Below are positions 13,101-27,900 of a stretch of 64,000 bases of DNA, piece after piece. The stretch lies in the NCBI RefSeq assembly GCF_003672135.1, contig NC_039513.1:11755971-11819970 (forward strand). Direction: 5' to 3'. The notes below the pieces were generated by a model that did no database searches, was not told where the DNA came from, and saw only the letters and a program-made list of their open reading frames with translations. Positions within the stretch are counted from its first letter, which is position 1; each line of letters begins with the position of its first letter. The stretch is from Ooceraea biroi. Its lineage: Eukaryota; Arthropoda; Insecta; Hymenoptera; Formicidae. The translations under genes and the position numbers were made by a program.

Positions 13101-16100
13101 CGCACAACATACTTTCGACTGACGGATATGTAAATTAGCGTCACGCTCGGCGCACAAAAATGCACTTTTCCGAAAGCCACTTTCAACATTACGCGTGTGT
13201 TTATTACAATTAAAGTCGACGAAGTTATGCACACAAAGTGAAATTTGCTGCGGCAACGAGAAAAGCAGGATATACGCGGGAATGGCGTTCCCTTATCTCC
13301 AGGCCGTTTAATTCGACCCAGGTCCGTAAACGGAATTTAAATTTATGAAAACTGTGAGGTTCTCTTAGGTAGCTGCTTATGCCGGCTACACGTAGCCTTT
13401 GTGTGGAGAAGATAGATCGGCGAAATAAGCTCCCCTGGAGCTGAACAGCAATTTCCCTGCGAGAAGAATCCATCAGCGAAATCCGGCAACGGAAATGCAT
13501 GATACGGCGGTTATATGCGGCACGTTGAATATCTCGTCCGGGATGGTTTTTCCTTTTTCCCATGTGAAACTCGTTTCGTGGAATGCAAAGTACGTCCAGC
13601 AACACGTGTACGATGGTTACATGGTAAAATTCCCAGATACGTCTCTCTGCAAGGTTGATTTATATGGCTGAACACGGTCTGCCTCTTACGTTAGCTGAAT
13701 TAATTCAAGGAAAATTGTGGAACGCGAAGCACTGTGATGAAACGTGCTTCACGTAGTACCGACAGAAGACGGAGGATCAAATTTGTGCAATATTGTCTGG
13801 TCATTGTATTGTACGCGCGACGGTTGTTGACTAAAGAGGTGATTAATACGTAACTTATCAGACTATGATTAAAGCAGCGCGCTTAAAGTAAAGTGCTAAG
13901 TAAAGCGATTAGAATATCTAGTACTTGACGAATTGCATGCAGGATCCATGGAGGATGGAGGATGGAGAAGTAATTAGCGTTCCGAGCGATCCGCATAATG
14001 TCCACCATAACGTTAAACGGAGCGTCGTAATTTCCTTACGCGGAATTCCCACGTTTTCCGCGCGTTTCCCGTATTTAGCCGGAAAAAAACGTATGCATCG
14101 CGTATTACTTTATTTGCAGTGATTTGCAGAAGACGATTATCCCATAAGGCTCCCAGCATCGTAAATTCTGGTCAGGTCAATCCTCGCCAGTCTGCGATCT
14201 CTTGTGTATATTTACGAGCGAATTCGATTGAGAAATGAGTCCCTCGGGAATCGATATGTCAGTCCGACGGTAGTCAGCTCGGGGGATGTTGCTGGAATAG
14301 TAATGAGATAGGAATTTACGGCGGGAATGCAGACGTACATTTTTAAAAAATCACCTTTCGCGCACCCTTTCGCAAGATGTTAGTTCTCTCTCTCTTTCTT
14401 TTTTTCCTATTCTTCCTTTCTTCGTTATATCTGATTAATATTTCTGCTTACTCTCGGTGCTCTTCATCTCTTTAGCTTTCTCCCCAGGTCTATGTCTTTC
14501 CGCGTCTGAGAGATTTTTCTTTTTTCGAGTAAAGCGATGTAATGCCTCTTGCCGAGGAGAAAGTAGAAAATGCGCATAAATTAAATTGAAATCTTGATCC
14601 TCGTTCGAAGGGCAGAACTTACCATTGAGTAATACTCTGCACATTATATTTCACCCCTCGGCCGTACGGTTCTCCCGGAGAAGAGATTTGACATCTCTCC
14701 TGCTTTGTCGAGTTTCAGCATCGAAATTTCATTCCGCAATAGAAGCTTGGTAGTGACAGTGCCATCCCGCGTCTCGCGATTTAAATCTCCCCTTTGTTTT
14801 CTCGGTCCTCATGCGTGCAGACGTTCCCTCCCCTTTTCGGAAATCGAACATTTTCCAAAGTGGAAGTTTGCCCGGGACGGAACACGCGCAGCGTGCCGCA
14901 ACGTCGATTTAACCCCTTGCCTGCTAACGGCGACTATTGTCATTCGCAGAAAGGTTTTCCCCGTGTACCGTCTATATAGTTCCGCAAATCGCAACGACTT
15001 CTCTCCGATAATGTCGCGCGGTATGATAGAAACGCTCGCGTTTGCGTTGTTACTTTAATGGAAAACCAAGAATATGTTACGCGATGCGGAGAGAATTTGC
15101 TCTCCCTAATCTCTGCTGGCATTTGCTGGCAAGTTGCAGCACCGTGAATGTCAGCGTAAAGGCCAACTTAGTACGCTGACTCAGTTGCGATGACGTAATT
15201 CTCGAATTCTCGCTTGTCCTGAACGCGGGTCCCGAACCGAAGGAAAAACCTCTCATCACATTTATCACATGATTACCACTTGCGTAACGTAACGTGCAAG
15301 CCGCTAAATAAGCGAATAACTTTTTAGCGCGAAAAAACGCGCCGGTAAATCCCCGAATAATGGTCGCGTCGCAATTCGGAGTTAAGGGACTCGAGACTCT
15401 ATTTTTACGCTGCTCGTTCGTTGCTCCGCACAATATCGTTTCCTCCACTTAATTTATGAGATACTCGAATCCTCCAGCTTGAGGCTCTCCGCCTACATTT
15501 TACAACGGCGAACATGCACGCGAACGATTTTACTGCTCGCAGCTTCCGTCGCCGGAAGTTTTATCGCACTCCCCGTGGAATTTGCAAAACAGTACACCTT
15601 TCTCTCCCGGAATATGATCAGCCTGGCTATTTGTCGCGATATAAGTCTGCCGCTGCGGTGCGTCGTAACTGCGTGTCGCGTGTGGATGGACCCGAACTTC
15701 GTGCACATTTTTCCAGAACTGGGTTAAACCGCGAAATAAATCGTCCCCTTACCATGTATACGAAATCCTCGCCATCCATCGGGAAAAAAGATCGGGCAAA
15801 CTTTTCGATGCGGCGATGCTGCCCGCGGCGTATATTTACACGTTTTACCGCGACGCGAGGGAGGCTAACTTCGTTTCTACTTGTCACTCGCACACAAATG
15901 CCGACAGTGACAGCGCAAAAAAATTAATAATCGACGTCCGACCTGATAAAATGATGGAAAGTGACGCAAATTGAAATTACCGCTCGAACGCTTCACTCAG
16001 TTCCTGATTAGCGAGGGAAAAGAAGGAGGCCCTTTGTTCGTTGTCTCCGGAACGGAGCACCGAGCTTTTCAATGAAAATTCCGCTTCCCCAACGAATTCA

Positions 16101-19100
16101 CGGGGGTAGTTTCGCATTATTGTGACGACTGAACTTTCCCGTTGCAGGTGGTGTAATCCGTGGGAACCGATGACCGACTCGACCCGCGATCCTTGCTGAA
16201 ATCAGCCGATCGATCGTCGATCAAGATCGGGATCAAGATGTGACGCGCAATGCACCGTGGACGGTCTCTCGCGCGAAAGACCGGAAACGCGTAGCGTTGG
16301 ACTGACAGTAAGTTTGATGGCTCACACTTCCGGCGAGATTGCGCGAAAGAGTACAACCGGAAAGATGGGAGGTACGGCGCGATGAGCGACTCGCGGGCAG
16401 AATTTAACGCGACGACGACTTCGCCGAGCGGAAATCCAATTATTTTCGAGTATTTTCTTCCGGGACGGAAGACGGAAACTTTCTTTCGGTGTTCCTGGCT
16501 TACTTCGAAAGTGCGCCTGAATTTAGTTTACAGCGAGAGTAACTTGCGCTGATTTCGTCGCATCGCGATCGTTCGATCAAGCTCTACTTTGTCCACGTTG
16601 ATGATAGTTCCTTGTTTTCGCTTCGCGTGATTTGGACCGGCCACGCACTTGAATCTGTGAATTTGCTGTCGCATTAATTGACGAGTCACGTGTACACGAT
16701 CGAGAGTAAAAAGATGAGTTAATCGGCACGTCAAAGTTACGCAATTCTTTTTAACGACGATGGTGATTTGAAAGCTGTGACCTCGTTTGCGATTAAAGCC
16801 AGGATGCGCTCCGAATATTCGACAAGTGCCCTTTCACGTTCATGCCAATTGCGCCCCATCGATCGGCATCGAGAGACGGGGGCATGCCATTCCGCGGTTA
16901 ATGCTCTACGCTCGAAACATTACGAGTTAGCGTCCGATCTACTAACGAAGTGAATGACGCACGTCGCGTATAATTCTGACGCTATCATCTGTCCGCTGTC
17001 GTTGAAATTCACGAAACTCGAACGTCTTTCGTCGTTACACGCCTCGCCGTCCGCATTCCGAGCGCGAAGGCATTACGATTGCATTAGTAATCAAGATAAG
17101 AGAAAAGCGGATTTCATCGCGAACAACATTACGGTAGTTTCAAAGAAAATGTAGCGCGAGCGGGGAAGCTGTGTTTCACGTTGAATGCTTAAACTCCTGA
17201 ATGCTCTCCGAAATGCGTGGCTTGTATTTTCGGGTCCTTGAGTTTCTCGTTTGAAACTGTAACGAGAGATCGGGGAAGTCGAGAAGAGACAATTTGTTTA
17301 ATCCCGGCAAATTACACTGTGCGATTCCGCGATGGGATTATCAATAGAGAACCAAACAACGATACAACAATAGAATAGTAGAATGTTATTCAAACTGGAC
17401 CGTGCAACTGGTATCGATCGTACTTCCTGTTCTAATCGGAACTCGGAAACAACTATGAGTTGCCGCACTTTAATTAGGATGCTGCAATTATAAGCTTAAG
17501 CAAACCGCGATGAAGTTACAGAACAATAGACAGATTAAGCCAATCGGATGTCCCATCAGAAGATGCGACATCATGCATCGAAGAAAGCTGAAAGACATAA
17601 AACGATCGTGCGGCTGAAAATGTCGCTCTCGTAGAATACTCGCATAAGAATGCATTCCGGCATCATCACATAATCGACTGAAAAATATGACAAAAGCGTG
17701 TATGATCGCAACTCGAGGGGGTGCAAGATCGTCGCGGGCCTTCCGATGCCGTGGCACGTATGCAAAAGCTCATAGAGACGCCGTCGCACGTAACGCTATA
17801 TACACTATCACCATATCACACTATACGGCACGTAAAACGGAATTTATCGATCGCGCACGAATTGATCTCACGTGACGCGATGCCGACGAAAAATATGCAA
17901 GCCCGTTCACAATCCACGCCTCACGGGATTTTAAGGGCAGCTAGTCGTCGTGCAAGCTGGGGCGGACGCGATGTGGAGGGGTTGAGGCATCCTAAAAATT
18001 TCGTTTACCCGTGAAACGCGTTCGCGTGTGGCTCGCACCACGTTCCCCGGAAAATTCATACGACGGCCGTAAACAATTTTATTCATCATGGCAATCGTTT
18101 GCAATTTGGTTGGCCCGGTGCGTATCAACTCCTTTGTCGAGGGAATGATAATCAAATTGTTTACGGCTGCGAACGGCCGTTAATACCGCTCGAAATTTCG
18201 CACGGAATTTGCCCGGTTTTAAAAGCGCGGGACTTGTGACGCGCAATCGGCCGCATTTTATCGGTGGATTGTCACGGTGCACGTGATACAACGGGTCGAT
18301 GCTGTCTGCAAAATCTCCTCCCCGGCTTCGTGCATTCGCCGAAGTCGCGTGATTAGCAAGTTTTGCATATTAACATCGCAAGTTTCAATGTTATTGTTGG
18401 AGTGATTTCTTGTTAGCTCGGGCGAGCGATTGCATGCGCGAGAGGTGAATTCGTTATTGATAATGTCTTCACTCGGAATTAGATGATCACTGGGATCGTT
18501 GCAATGTGACGGGGACAAGTTGGAGGGCGCGATATCGTGCCTCTCACGTCTCTTCCTTCAGCAAACAGGACGAATTTCGAGATGGAGAGCACTTTACGCG
18601 TGTTACAGCGCTCGATTGGCGGCTGAATCGGATGAGCGCGCAAAGCCAATCTCTAACGACGTTACGCGTTATGAAAGTTCCGCGATTCATTTAATCAAAT
18701 GCGGCTTGATACGGCACTTTGGCAGGGCTCGAAAGTCAGGCTAATTCGCCAGTTGACCTTCGAGGATTTGAACGATGATCTCACCGTGATTTTCCCAGTG
18801 ATTAAAATCTCTCGCTGCAATTCTCTTTCTTTCTTTTTCATCTCTTCGATACAGCCGTACGGGCTGCTGATCCGCTGGAGTGGTTATTAAAACGCCCGCG
18901 CGCCACCCTGAAAAATATCCCCCTTGGCGTGCACTTTCGGTCCCCCTTTCAGAATTAAGTGAATCAATATTTGTCCGACAAGCAAGCATGTGTAATAATG
19001 AAATTTGACAGTTCCCTCGCGCTTCGAATTAGTCGGGCGCGGAAAGGTTGAGGACGAAAGAGGGCGAAAGAGCGGCCGGGAGCGAGAGGGTGGAACCCCG

Positions 19101-20764
19101 GCTGCGGGGCTACCGGGATGATGAAGTACCTGGGACGGTTTTGACACGACGAGCGGTAAACAAAACGTAGTTACTCGGCGGAGCGATGTTCCCGCGGATT
19201 TTCAAGTGCGGTAATTGCGCGAAAGTGAGAGAACGAGCGTTGGGAAGCGTTGTTCCGCGCCTCGCGATCGTTATTCCTTCGTCGGGGAAAAGCTTGGCTT
19301 TCAGATTCTTCCCGGACGAGACGAGTTTCCTCGGACGATTTTATGGGGGATTTTGTAGGATACACGCGATATCGAAAAGGCGTCCTTAACGATTTATAGA
19401 AAGATCCTCGCGTGTATGGGATCGTGCTTTATCGCCTCGCCGCTCGCGCTCGTCGTTGTCCGTTTCTTCGGCAGGATCTATGGCGTATCGTTAAACCCTA
19501 TATTTCCATCGACGACGTTTCCCCAAGAGCTCAGAGAGCGTGACAAAGCCTCGGCGCTCGATGCACACTCCGAGCACGAGAATGGAAACAGTCTCCGCGC
19601 TTTGAAACCCTTCGCAAGCTCTCTCGTGCAGAAAATAACACCCTCCGCATGTAGAAACCGAACGTGCGCCGCAATCTGCGACCCGATAATTTTTAATGCA
19701 GAGGAAAAACTTCACCGCGAAGTGCTCGCGATCTCGCGATCAGCATGATCGACATTTATAGTTCTATCTATCTTCTATTCATCAGTTTTCACCACCTGGT
19801 CTATCTGCATGAATATGCAGATGGGAGATCATTTAACATTTTAACCGCGGGGAATTTATATGCAGGTAGCGTAAACGTTGTCATGTCTCTGATAAAAGAT
19901 ACAGGTTTAAATGAGCTGCGCGGAAAATCCTCGCAGAGATTCTATTACCTACATTAACTCGTTCATGAAAATTTCATTAGTTAATTGTCCACGAAAATGG
20001 AAATTTCATCCGCGTTAATAAACAAAGTGCACGGACCGACACTTGAAACGTGGCTTTTTTCAGTTGAGAAAGATTTTATCAATTTTTAATTTTAGATTGG
20101 GAGAGGTAGTGCTCTCACAATTATTAATCACCACCGATTGCTTTTTCTGCGAGGGGGAAGGGAATAACTTTGTTGCACGTGTGATCTCGATGACGGAGAG
20201 AGAAACCGCGATCTTTTCCTTCATGTGTGCACACCCGCATACGAGTGTGTTTATCTAGCGGTCCAATACGATCCAACTAAACCAAAGTCCTGAATCAACG
20301 TTATCGGGGGACTGCGACGGCGAAAAGTTTGCTTGAAAGAAGTGAATTGAGTTGGCAAATACGTTTCCACCACCGTGTAATTCTCTCGCGCGGAAGGAGT
20401 GGGCTCGCCTTAATTTTCACTCACGATTTCGATATTTCAGCGTTTAGTATTATCCGCAATTGTATTACCTAGAATATTCATTAAACGCGACTGTGCTTTC
20501 ACGAGGAATGCACATACTTCGTATCGAGCGCTGTTTAAACGTCATTCAAATTGTACAAACGATTTCGAAGCCAGATTGATTTTTGCATATTTCAACCGAT
20601 TCCGTCGCTCTGTAATATGAAAAGGGAGGGTGAGAGCGCTCTACCCGATGACGTCGATCGAAACGAGGACAGAGCGTGGGAGACGGAACGGGAAAGAAAG
20701 AACCACACCGACAAAGGATCTACTTACCCCATATTCGTGCAATAACAAACGACCTGGCTTGCAG
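7179..20764. other. Long stretch without recognised exons
   Basis: No coding exon with recognisable homology on either strand. Open frames are short, overlapping and lack conserved motifs. AT dinucleotide-type runs occur at about 9971-10018. If the CpG-rich block to the left is a tyramine receptor first exon, this would be its first intron, which could hold enhancers. The right edge (20758-20764, CTTGCAG) is a candidate splice acceptor 17 bp before the receptor ATG. Confidence 0.45.
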
Positions 20765-20781
20765 GGGGCACCCTGGACGAC

Positions 20782-21990
20782 ATGAACTCAAGCGGCGAGT
20801 CTGGTGGAACGATGTCGGAGGACTACGAGGTGGGCTGCAGCGTTCCCGAGGAGGAGACCGGCTCGAACCTGCCAATCTGGGAGGCGGTGGCGGCCACGCT
20901 CACCCTGGGCTTCCTCGTGCTGGCGACGATATTCGGCAACGTGTTGGTGATCCTGAGTGTGTTCACGTATCGGCCGCTGCGTATCGTCCAGAACTTCTTC
21001 ATCGTCTCATTGGCGGTGGCCGATCTCGCGGTGGCGATCCTCGTGATGCCGTTCAATGTGGCGTACCTGGTGCTGGGCAAGTGGACCTTCGGCATCCACC
21101 TGTGCAAGTTGTGGCTGACGTGTGACGTTCTCTGCTGCACCGCCAGCATCCTCAATCTCTGCGCCATCGCGCTCGACCGCTACTGGGCCATTACCGATCC
21201 CATCAATTACGCCCAGAAGCGCACAGTGAAGCGTGTGCTGGCGACGATCGCCGGCGTGTGGATCCTCTCGGGTGCGATCAGCTCGCCGCCGTTGGCCGGT
21301 TGGAACGACTGGCCAGAAGTGCTGGAACCTGGCACGCCCTGCCAGCTCACCAGGCGCCAGGGATACGTCATATATTCGTCGCTGGGCTCGTTCTTCATAC
21401 CGTTGTTGCTGATGAGCCTGGTCTACCTGGAGATCTTCCTGGCGACACGCAGACGACTGCGGGAACGGGCTCGGCAAAGTAGACTGGGCCCGGTGCAGTC
21501 CACCAGGCACCGCGAGACCGACGACGCCGAGGAATCGGTCAGCTCGGAGACGAATCACAACGAGCGCTCGACGCCACGTCTGCAGGCGAAGCCGTCGCTG
21601 ATCGTCGACGACGAGGCAACGGAGGTGACGATAGGCGGTGACGGTAGGACCAGTACGTCCACCAGACGTGGTGCTGGCATCGACCCCGCCGCCGTCACTT
21701 CCGCCACCGTGTACCAGTTTATCGAGGAGCGACAGCGGATCTCGTTGTCCAAGGAGAGGCGCGCGGCGAGGACTCTGGGTGTCATCATGGGGGTCTTTGT
21801 CGTCTGCTGGCTGCCGTTCTTCCTCATGTACGTCATCGTGCCGTTCTGCCCGGCCTGCTGCCCGTCGGACCGGATGGTGTACTTCATCACCTGGCTCGGT
21901 TACGTCAACAGCGCTCTCAACCCCCTCATCTACACGATCTTCAATCTCGATTACAGAAGGGCGTTCAGGCGGCTGTTGCGAATCCGCTGA
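20782..21990 (+). CDS. Oct-TyrR: Type-1 tyramine receptor (octopamine/tyramine receptor), biogenic-amine GPCR
   Basis: A single uninterrupted 402-residue frame of a rhodopsin-class receptor. Seen directly: seven hydrophobic segments beginning near residues 35, 70, 105, 150, 195, 330 and 365; the amine-binding Asp115 in TM3 (WLTCDVLCC); DRY at 132-134; TM3 Cys108 paired with Cys187 of loop 2; Ser199/Ser200 in TM5; CWLPFF at 342-347 in TM6; and NPLIY at 380-384. The segments FTYRPLRIVQNFFIVSLAVA and CAIALDRYWAITDPINYAQK closely match insect Tyr1/Oct-TyrR receptors as I remember them. These couple to Gi and lower cAMP when tyramine binds. The third cytoplasmic loop (about 110 residues) is much shorter than in Drosophila. 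The N terminus has NSS at residues 2-4, a likely glycosylation site. The ATG follows a candidate acceptor (20763-20764), suggesting spliced 5'UTR exons upstream. The tail is very short, with no obvious palmitoylation cysteine. Confidence 0.95.
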   Translation: MNSSGESGGTMSEDYEVGCSVPEEETGSNLPIWEAVAATLTLGFLVLATIFGNVLVILSVFTYRPLRIVQNFFIVSLAVADLAVAILVMPFNVAYLVLGKWTFGIHLCKLWLTCDVLCCTASILNLCAIALDRYWAITDPINYAQKRTVKRVLATIAGVWILSGAISSPPLAGWNDWPEVLEPGTPCQLTRRQGYVIYSSLGSFFIPLLLMSLVYLEIFLATRRRLRERARQSRLGPVQSTRHRETDDAEESVSSETNHNERSTPRLQAKPSLIVDDEATEVTIGGDGRTSTSTRRGAGIDPAAVTSATVYQFIEERQRISLSKERRAARTLGVIMGVFVVCWLPFFLMYVIVPFCPACCPSDRMVYFITWLGYVNSALNPLIYTIFNLDYRRAFRRLLRIR

Positions 21991-24900
21991 GCTCCTCGCA
22001 GAGCCGCGCTCCTCAGCTCCTCCGTGGTCTGCTTTGAGGAGGATTCCTTTTCAGACGGTGAAGATTCTCAGCGAGCTGACAGCACGCGGAACGGGGACTC
22101 CTGTCGCCGGCTCCGTCATCGTGACTTCTATACTCGCGGGATTTCCGTCTCGCTAGCCAACGGGAGTCGTTAAGTAGTAAGTTCTTCGTCCAGGGAAAAG
22201 CGCGTTGCTCGTCGTATTACCGCGACAGCCGCGGTACGTCGCAATTAACGGGAATTTAGACGCCTCGCTTATCCCCGATCACTTATTCGCACGCAGCTCA
22301 TTACGTTACGCGACGAAACCTTAACGAAGTCTGCACAAAGATGACGACGACGAGAGAGAGCAAGTTACGAAACGAGAACCCGGCGCGAGTAAGTTACTAC
22401 CATTTACTAGATTGTAAATTGCTGGGATTATTATCGTTTTGCGACGAGCTGCAAAAGTCGGGTCGCTGGCAATTCATTCAGGACTACTAATTAAAGTAAC
22501 GATCTAGCAAGTTACACGTATCCGATAAGCGACGATCAAGAGCACAGTCGTAATTTTCTATCCCAGGAAACTTGTAGCGACGCGACGCTGTACACGTCCC
22601 GAAAGGAGGAAACGCGTGTAAACTTCGTCATACGATCATTCCGACGTCGTGGTTGAAAATAGATAGTGGGTAGAAATTGAAGAAGTCTTGTCTGCGCGAA
22701 AACTGATGGTGAAGATCAATACTGCATTGTAAAAATCAAATCGTCACCAAGATCAGATCGACCAATAATTTCCGATTTAAATCAGAGATTTACAAAGTTT
22801 TCGGATTACGCGACTTTTCTCAAGTAAATTCTTTCTTTTGGTATGCGAACTAGAACATTATGAGAAAAGATTGCGAAAGTTTTCCGCAATTGGTACAACG
22901 GATTTCCATGACGCTGGAAGAGCCGAAAGAGTGATATGCACTTATCACCAGAATTTCTCCGAAAATTTATCAAGCATCTCGACAAGATGCCGAGGAGATG
23001 GATGCGGTTTCATTTGAGAGGTGTACGCAGTGCGCCGCAATCAAAATTGGCAGCCTGGCCGACGCTAATTCGCCCCTGAAAAGCTCTCGTGGGCGAAAGT
23101 TGAAAGGAAACTTTTCGCGAGCGTAATAAAGGAAATTATGCTCTCTGTGCTGGCCAATGCGACCATCTTCCTCGAATATTGAAACCTCTATCGGTTCCGC
23201 GTGAATCTTCTCTCTTCCGTGGCTCCGAAGAACAATCTAGCTGTTGGAGACGATGATTAATGATTGAGTTCACTTTCCGGTGAGCGCACAAATATGCAAT
23301 CTATCATGATCAGCTCGCAACCAGATCCCAACAGAGGATCGAAGTCATCAGGGAGACGCGTGACGAGTCGATCGCGAAGCTACAGTTTCCACCTCGCGCG
23401 ACAGTTTTGACGTTGTGCAACTTCAGTTTTCGTGCGAGTAACAAGGAAGAAGCGAAGGCGTCCCCGTGGAATGTCGACCGATTTGTCGTTCCAGCAGGGA
23501 GGAAACGAGAAAAGAAAAAGAAGAAGGGACGTGCCCTTCTCATCAATAAGAAAAACAATGGCGCTCACGCGCGCGTATTTTAAGTAGACCCGGTTAGGCA
23601 GACGCGTGTCTACCGATCCTTAACAATTGCAAGTACTATGGTTGTGAATAATTAATTATCGACTCATGAATCTCAGTCGCGGGGGCATGTAGCTAGTAAG
23701 GAGACGGGGTGTAAGAAGCGTGTGTCACTCGTCAGCACCCCGACAAAGTAGTCGTTACCCGAGGGGCGAGTGGACAGGCACACCACGTCACCAACACCGG
23801 CTCTCTTGTAAATTCCCTGCGGTTGCACGTCGCGCGTTGTATAAAGTCTTACACTTTAATCGCCAACCCGATGTATCCGCGTCGACACGCGATTTTACCG
23901 TTTCACGTACAACACACCACAAAGTGTCACGGAATCATCGCTATCCGTTTCGAGAACGGCTCTCCTAATTTATCCCGCGTAAACGGTTTCTCCCTCGGCT
24001 CTTAAAAGGACGGGGAAATCGCTCGTTGCAGTTCAACATCTGACGTTCTGATCGTGAGATACTCTTTGTTTCATCCGAATCTTAGCTGTAACGGAACGTG
24101 AGATCGCGTCAGTCACTTGCAGCCTGTTCGTGAAACGCTTCGTGAAACATTAAATTTTAGACGCGAGCTACAGTCGTCTGGCAAAATTTTTCTCCTCTGC
24201 GGGAGCAGCTGCTTGATCATCGCAACATCAGCCGGCGAGAATTGAGGAGCCGCTCTCGAATGAGATCTTCGGCGAAACTTTTCTCGCCATCGGGAGTCGT
24301 CTTCGAGGGAGTAAAACTCCGGACGAGCGAACACCCACTCTCGCATTAATAGAATACATATCGGTGGTTTCGAGATACCCTGTGGATAAAGACACATACA
24401 CACACATGGATACACGTACATTTATACAACGCTCACACACGCGAAGTACTATTTATATGACCAGAATACAATTTAAAGTATCTCTAACGATAAAACGAGG
24501 GAACAGGCGGCGAGACATCGCCATCTCCTCGAGTGCCGCGCCAAACGACGGATTAAGACGACCGTTAGGGTAAAAAAAAGAGACGAGGAAAAAAGGGAAG
24601 TTAAGAGAAACCTATAGATAGAGAACGTGGTCGTGTGACCACCAGGTGTGTGTAAGCTCGACCTCGTCACCAGGGCACTCTATAATAAGGTTGTGATAAG
24701 GTTGTGAGAACACGTTCGTAGCCGTGCTACGAACGACATAAGATTTTTAATTATTAGGAGATACATTTTACTCGAGTTATACTCTTCGATGCAGCGTTGC
24801 CTCCTACCCAAGAGACAGAAAAAAAGAGAGAGAGGAAGAGAGAAAGTGGAAGAGAAAGGGAAAGAGCATAAGGGAACTGAAGGACAGAATACTATTACAT

Positions 24901-27900
24901 GTGGCGATCGTTTTTAAACCGGTATCGAAATTCCATAACTCTCATAACTCCTGTCTTGTAAAACGCTACAGGTAGTTGCACGGTGCGGCTCGCGCCGGAT
25001 TACGTCTTCTCCAAAGCTATCACGTAGATCCCATTTGCGTAAAACGCACGTAAAACACTTCGGTGTTTGTATTCGTGTGCTTTTTATTCGGTTGTAACTC
25101 GCGTGGCGGCTTCGAGAGAATCGCGTAAAACCTGGCACAGCCCGCTGAAAATTTGATATGTTCCTTTATGGGCTTCTTCATTCAAATCTAGATAGAGAGG
25201 AAGAGAGAAAGAGATTCAAATGTAAAAAAAATATTGAAATATAGTAATCCGCGATCAGCGAGGAGAGCCACCCGTAATTTTGGTGCTTCGATCACCTCAT
25301 GCAAAATGCATCGACAAATTATCTCGATTTGTTCTCCGTCCGATATGGAGGCTCCATAATGGAGCGAACCTGATTTGCTCATTGTTTCAACTTGAAGAAC
25401 GCGTTTCTCCGGTTCGCCGTTTCTCGCAAAGATGTTAACAAGTGCCAAAATAATGTTACACTCGTCGCACTTTACGTGAACCATGGAACTTGGAAAACTC
25501 GCTGCCCTTTCCCTTCGCGCTCTTTCCCTTGATCTCCGATCTTCTCGTGACGTTTCTCTCGCGTTGCCCCTCGTAAAAAAGATTCAGCGGCGTTCGAGCT
25601 CTTCGCGGTTGTCGACGTCTTGGGTAGGAATTTCAAATGCGTAGTTTATGATATTATATTATATATATTGTATATTATATCGCATTGCATTTTTTTTTAA
25701 ATATAACACATACGTATCAAGAGCGTATCGGTTCTCGACGAGCGGTTCACGAATCGGCGCGCGGCTTGTTTTAATCATGTTCCCCGACTGCACCCGGTAC
25801 TCGGGACTTCACTGTTTCCTTCCGTTCTGTTTGCTCTCTTCAATTCTTCAGGATTGTCTCGAGAATCATCTGCTACCATCGGACGGAATTTTAGACGCCG
25901 CGGAGCGATTCGTGACGCGCGAGAATCCCACATTGTGATCGAGCCTGGTCGCTCGATTATGAAAACAAGAGATGCAACAATAGATACGTATGATAAATAA
26001 AAAAGATATATATATATATATATATACACTCACACACATCTAGTTGATAAACCGATACTCCATTGGTTGTGATTTACAAGTATAGCAATACAGGTACTCG
26101 TTTCTGTGCGTGATAATGTATTGCTGGCGGAGCCACCCTCTTCCTGTTCAAGCTAATTATTTGCACACAAAAAACTAATTTTCTCGAGAAAATTCAGGTA
26201 CAGGTTTAATTTCTACCTGCATGTAAGCAGGATTTCGCGATCTTGAAGCTTGCAACAATATTGATAGCTTAAATATTGGAAATTGTTTTCTCTTGCGACA
26301 TAGAGGAGGAAATGGATTGGAATCTTCCACGATATGTCTCTTATGTACGAAGAGAATATACATACAGGTGCGTTTTATGACATACGATATTGCAGAAAAG
26401 GAAATCATAGTGTGAGTCAAGGGAAAACGCGATGCTGCGGGTATACGAAACGAAATATTTATAAATTCAAGCAGAAATAGGAAACAGATACCGGTTACGA
26501 TATAACGTAGATTGCAAGTACCGAGAGACAAATAATACCCAGTTTTATGCAGCGTGACATTTCACAAAGTGCCGTTTCAAAAATACTGGAAAGCACCTAA
26601 TAAAAATTTACACGAATAAAATCCATCATCACATCAATTCAGTCTAACAGACTTGCAATTATCATATTTCACATATCTGTGCTTTAAAGCGCGGACACGT
26701 GAAACATTATTAAATGTATTATCATATCAGAGCATGGAATCTGTCTGCATTCGTACCTCGGATACACTAATTTACAAAAAGAATCACATGTCTATAAATT
26801 TCCTTTGTTGTATTCAGCTTTTATGTGTGCAACCTTGGTTCAAAGTTTTTCCATCTCATTGTTGCTGCGACTAAATGGACGCAACGTTTATTTTTCATCT
26901 GATTTACAATCTGTATCACGAGAGGAAGAGAAGAGGGACGAAAAACAGACGACAAAATTTAGAAATACATTGCAAATTTCGTTGAAATAGTCACGAGTAA
27001 ACTGACCGTGAGGGAGTGAAGAGCTCCGCCGGCATTTCAAAGCGCCGATCGAACGAGCGTTCATGTGAGCCTGCCGCTTGGATGTGTGCATGTAAAATCA
27101 ATTAATGAACAAATCAGACATATTGATGTACGCGTATGCGTATGTACAGTAAAGTAAATGTGCGAGTGGTGAGTGTGTCGTGTCGATGGACGATTAGGTA
27201 CCCGCGCCACGATGGAAGCGCAGCAACGTGAAAAATTTCCTTCGAGAGCAGCCCCGGCGGACAGGATCGTTTAGGGGATGCACAAACGTAGCTTTAACCG
27301 ATTCCGTGACGGAATTCTTGCCGAAAAACCACCCTCGGCCCTACGTGCACACATGGGAAATTATTGTCGTTGCGCGCGAGCAATTCGAGCGAATTTCTTT
27401 TTCAAGTCCTTGTAGTCCTCTTGGTGCGTTTCCTGTTTTCTTTACTATCGAGAACGTGTCACAATTCCTGTATAGATGCGCGGCGTATGGTTAAACGTCA
27501 CCGTTAATTTTAAAGAGATACTATGTGTGAGATGTGGATGTACGAGAATACTAATGGAATATTGAAAAATAAACGATGTTATATATACGATGTTATGGAT
27601 TTTACGTAGTGCTCACCAGTTGAATCCCTGGCAGGTTCCGCGCGGCTGTTTATGCGGCTGAGTATTATAATGGTAGAAATAAAGGAGATGCAGGCACGCA
27701 GGAGATGAATACACCCACGTCTTGTGTAATTAACTGTTAATTTGCAAACTTTCATTCGCGATAATCTCGCGGTTTTATACGTATCACCGATAGCGGAGGT
27801 AATAAATAATAACAAATTACGCGATAATGAAGTTCTCTCCACATCGCGCGCGTGTATGCGTGTACGCGCAGCATTATGCAAATCCGGATGCTGGCTGTTC

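Noticed and set aside
21007..21558. 183-codon minus-strand frame antisense to the GPCR
   Set aside because: Shadow of the high-GC receptor coding sequence; no homology of its own.
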